This document shows positions 5,413-6,877 of a stretch of 6,877 nt of DNA, in pieces (positions within the stretch are counted from its first letter, which is position 1; each line of letters opens with the position of its first letter). The position numbers and the translations under genes were made by a program. The notes beneath the pieces are model-generated. The model worked only from the letters and a program-made list of their open reading frames with translations. It had not been told where the DNA came from and searched no databases. Source of the stretch: Rikenellaceae bacterium (lineage in GTDB: Bacteria > Bacteroidota > Bacteroidia > Bacteroidales > Rikenellaceae); the NCBI GenBank assembly GCA_031286025.1, contig JAITVB010000210.1, positions 1-6,877 on the forward strand, in the 5' to 3' direction.

Positions 5413-6877
5413 ATGAACCCGAACCAGATCCGAAAAATTTTCCTCGACTTCTTTGCCGACAAGGGCCACCGGATCGTTCCTTCGGCCCCGATGGTGGTCA
5501 GGAACGACCCGACGCTGATGTTTACCAACGCAGGGATGAACCAGTTCAAAGATCTCTTCCTGGGCAACGCCATGGTGAAGTATCCGCGGGTAGCCGACAC
5601 CCAAAAGTGCCTCCGCGTGTCGGGCAAGCACAACGATCTTGAGGAAGTGGGCAAGGATACTTACCACCACACGATGTTCGAGATGCTCGGCAACTGGTCG
5701 TTCGGCGACTATTTCAAAAAAGAGGCGATCGAGTGGGCGTGGGAACTGCTGCACGGTATTTATGGGATCGATCCCGACCGGATGTATGCCACCTATTTTG
5801 AGGGCAGCCTTGATGACGGCATTGCCAAGGACGAAGAGGCGTACGCCTTGTGGCGGAAATTCCTGCCGGAAAGCCATGTGTTGCCCGGCAACAAAAAGGA
5901 TAATTTCTGGGAAATGGGCGACACAGGGCCCTGCGGCCCGTGCAGCGAGATCCACGTCGACCTGCGCGATCCGGCGGAACGCGCCAAGGTGCCGGGCGAA
6001 AAGTTGGTCAACCAAAGCGATCCGTTGGTGATCGAGATATGGAACCTGGTCTTTATGCAGTTCAACCGCCGGGCCAACGGCACACTTGAGGCGCTGCCCC
6101 ACAACCACGTCGACACAGGGATGGGATTCGAACGCCTCTGCATGGTGCTGCAAGGCAAAAAGAGCAACTACGACACCGACGTGTTCCAACCGACGATCAC
6201 CGCGTTGTCGACCCTTTCCGGGAAGCCGTACGGTAAGGACGAACAGACCGATATCGCCCTGCGCGTAATCGCCGACCACCTGCGTGCCATCTCGTTTTCG
6301 ATCGCCGATGGACAACTGCCGTCGAACGTCAAGGCGGGCTATGTGATCCGCCGCATCCTGCGCCGGGCTGTGCGTTACGGGTACACTTACCTCGGCTTCA
6401 ACGAGCCGTTTATCTGTCGTTTGGTGCCGGTGTTGGTCGCCCAAATGGGAGAACAGTTCCCCGAACTGAAAGTCCAGCAGGGACTGATCGAAAAAGTGAT
6501 CGCCGAAGAAGAGGCCTCTTTCTTGCGCACGTTGGCCACCGGGATCAACCTGCTCGAAGGGATGATCGCCATAAACAAAGGTTCCGGCCAGAATCACATT
6601 CAGGGCCACGATGCCTTTGTCCTTTACGATACCTATGGTTTTCCGATCGACCTGACCGAACTGATCGCTTCGGAGCAGGGCGTAGGCGTCGATCTCGAAG
6701 GTTTTTCGAAAGAACTCGACGCGCAGAAAGAACGCTCGCGACAGGCTGCCGCGGTCGAAACCGACGATTGGGTCGATGTGTATCCGGTGGCCGAAAGTCG
6801 TTTCGTAGGTTACGACTCGCTTGAGGCCGAGGTGCAGATCGCCAAGTACCGCAAGGTGACGTCGAAAGGGAAGACCT
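5413..6877 (+). CDS. alaS: Alanyl-tRNA synthetase, N-terminal 488 residues (cut by right edge)
   Basis: A class II aminoacyl-tRNA synthetase that activates alanine and charges tRNA-Ala in the cytoplasm. The start is ATG at 5413; [19 protein letters not shown] aligns in register with the known N-terminus of bacterial AlaRS, and no in-frame start lies further upstream in a plausible place. Family signatures are [21 protein letters not shown] (31-51), [17 protein letters not shown] (64-80), [18 protein letters not shown] (85-102), [18 protein letters not shown] (164-181), [11 protein letters not shown] (232-242, motif 3) and the tRNA-recognition segment [12 protein letters not shown]...[14 protein letters not shown] (284-323). 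The aminoacylation and middle domains are visible and unbroken. The editing domain, with its HxxxH and C/H zinc-type motifs, and the C-Ala domain lie past the window edge; full bacterial enzymes are about 870-880 residues. It is transcribed divergently from the M23 pair across a shared 142-bp region. Confidence 0.98.
   Translation, partial: MNPNQIRKIFLDFFADKGHRIVPSAPMVVRNDPTLMFTNAGMNQFKDLFLGNAMVKYPRVADTQKCLRVSGKHNDLEEVGKDTYHHTMFEMLGNWSFGDYFKKEAIEWAWELLHGIYGIDPDRMYATYFEGSLDDGIAKDEEAYALWRKFLPESHVLPGNKKDNFWEMGDTGPCGPCSEIHVDLRDPAERAKVPGEKLVNQSDPLVIEIWNLVFMQFNRRANGTLEALPHNHVDTGMGFERLCMVLQGKKSNYDTDVFQPTITALSTLSGKPYGKDEQTDIALRVIADHLRAISFSIADGQLPSNVKAGYVIRRILRRAVRYGYTYLGFNEPFICRLVPVLVAQMGEQFPELKVQQGLIEKVIAEEEASFLRTLATGINLLEGMIAINKGSGQNHIQGHDAFVLYDTYGFPIDLTELIASEQGVGVDLEGFSKELDAQKERSRQAAAVETDDWVDVYPVAESRFVGYDSLEAEVQIAKYRKVTSKGKT

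Noticed and set aside
5395..6609. 404-codon open frame on the - strand opposite alaS
   Set aside because: It is antisense to the highly conserved alaS catalytic region. Its composition mirrors the codon bias of alaS and it contains no known motif.
1..6877. Mobile element, defence system, CRISPR array or other novel system
   Set aside because: No transposase, integrase, terminal repeats, spacer-repeat array or unexplained gene-sized stretch is present. Every interval over 150 bases is accounted for by a recognised gene.

Overview
The window looks like ordinary core chromosome from a GC-rich member of the Bacteroidota, most likely Bacteroidales. The reasons are a TamL-type Omp85 lipoprotein, promoter-like boxes of the Bacteroidota form (TTG/TTTG, about 20 bp, TAnnTTTG), no clear Shine-Dalgarno sequences, and a divergent alaS/M23 peptidase arrangement. 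GC-rich coding DNA with AT-rich gaps would fit an Alistipes/Rikenellaceae-like genome, but that genus-level placement is an inference.

Layout, right to left. A 142-bp divergent control region (5271-5412) separates alaS on the + strand from a leftward series of genes on the - strand. alaS (alanyl-tRNA synthetase) starts at 5413 and runs off the right edge. Leftward come two tandem, different M23 peptidases, each anchored in the membrane with its catalytic domain in the periplasm (4293-5270 and 3339-4289, 3 nt apart). A 63-nt gap holding a small direct repeat follows. Next is a tightly coupled trio: a FecCD/BtuC-type permease (2247-3275), its FecE/BtuD-type ATPase (1450-2247) and epoxyqueuosine reductase QueG (533-1453). 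The trio's genes overlap by 1 nt (TGATG) and 4 nt (ATGA). After an 82-bp AT-rich gap with possible promoter boxes, the first 150 codons of a TamL-like outer-membrane assembly lipoprotein run off the left edge (1-450).

How the genes fit together. The M23 pair and TamL serve the cell envelope. The permease and ATPase form an importer core of the family that carries cobalamin, haem or iron-siderophores; no substrate-binding protein is present. QueG carries out the last step of queuosine synthesis and needs cobalamin and two 4Fe-4S clusters, so its translational coupling to this importer suggests, without proving, a cofactor-supply link. alaS and queG both serve translation.

I found no mobile element, CRISPR array, tRNA or rRNA, toxin-antitoxin pair, defence island or evident new system. 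The most useful leads are the transporter-QueG coupling, the missing Q-loop glutamine in the ATPase, and the 9-bp inverted repeat in the alaS/M23 divergent promoter region.
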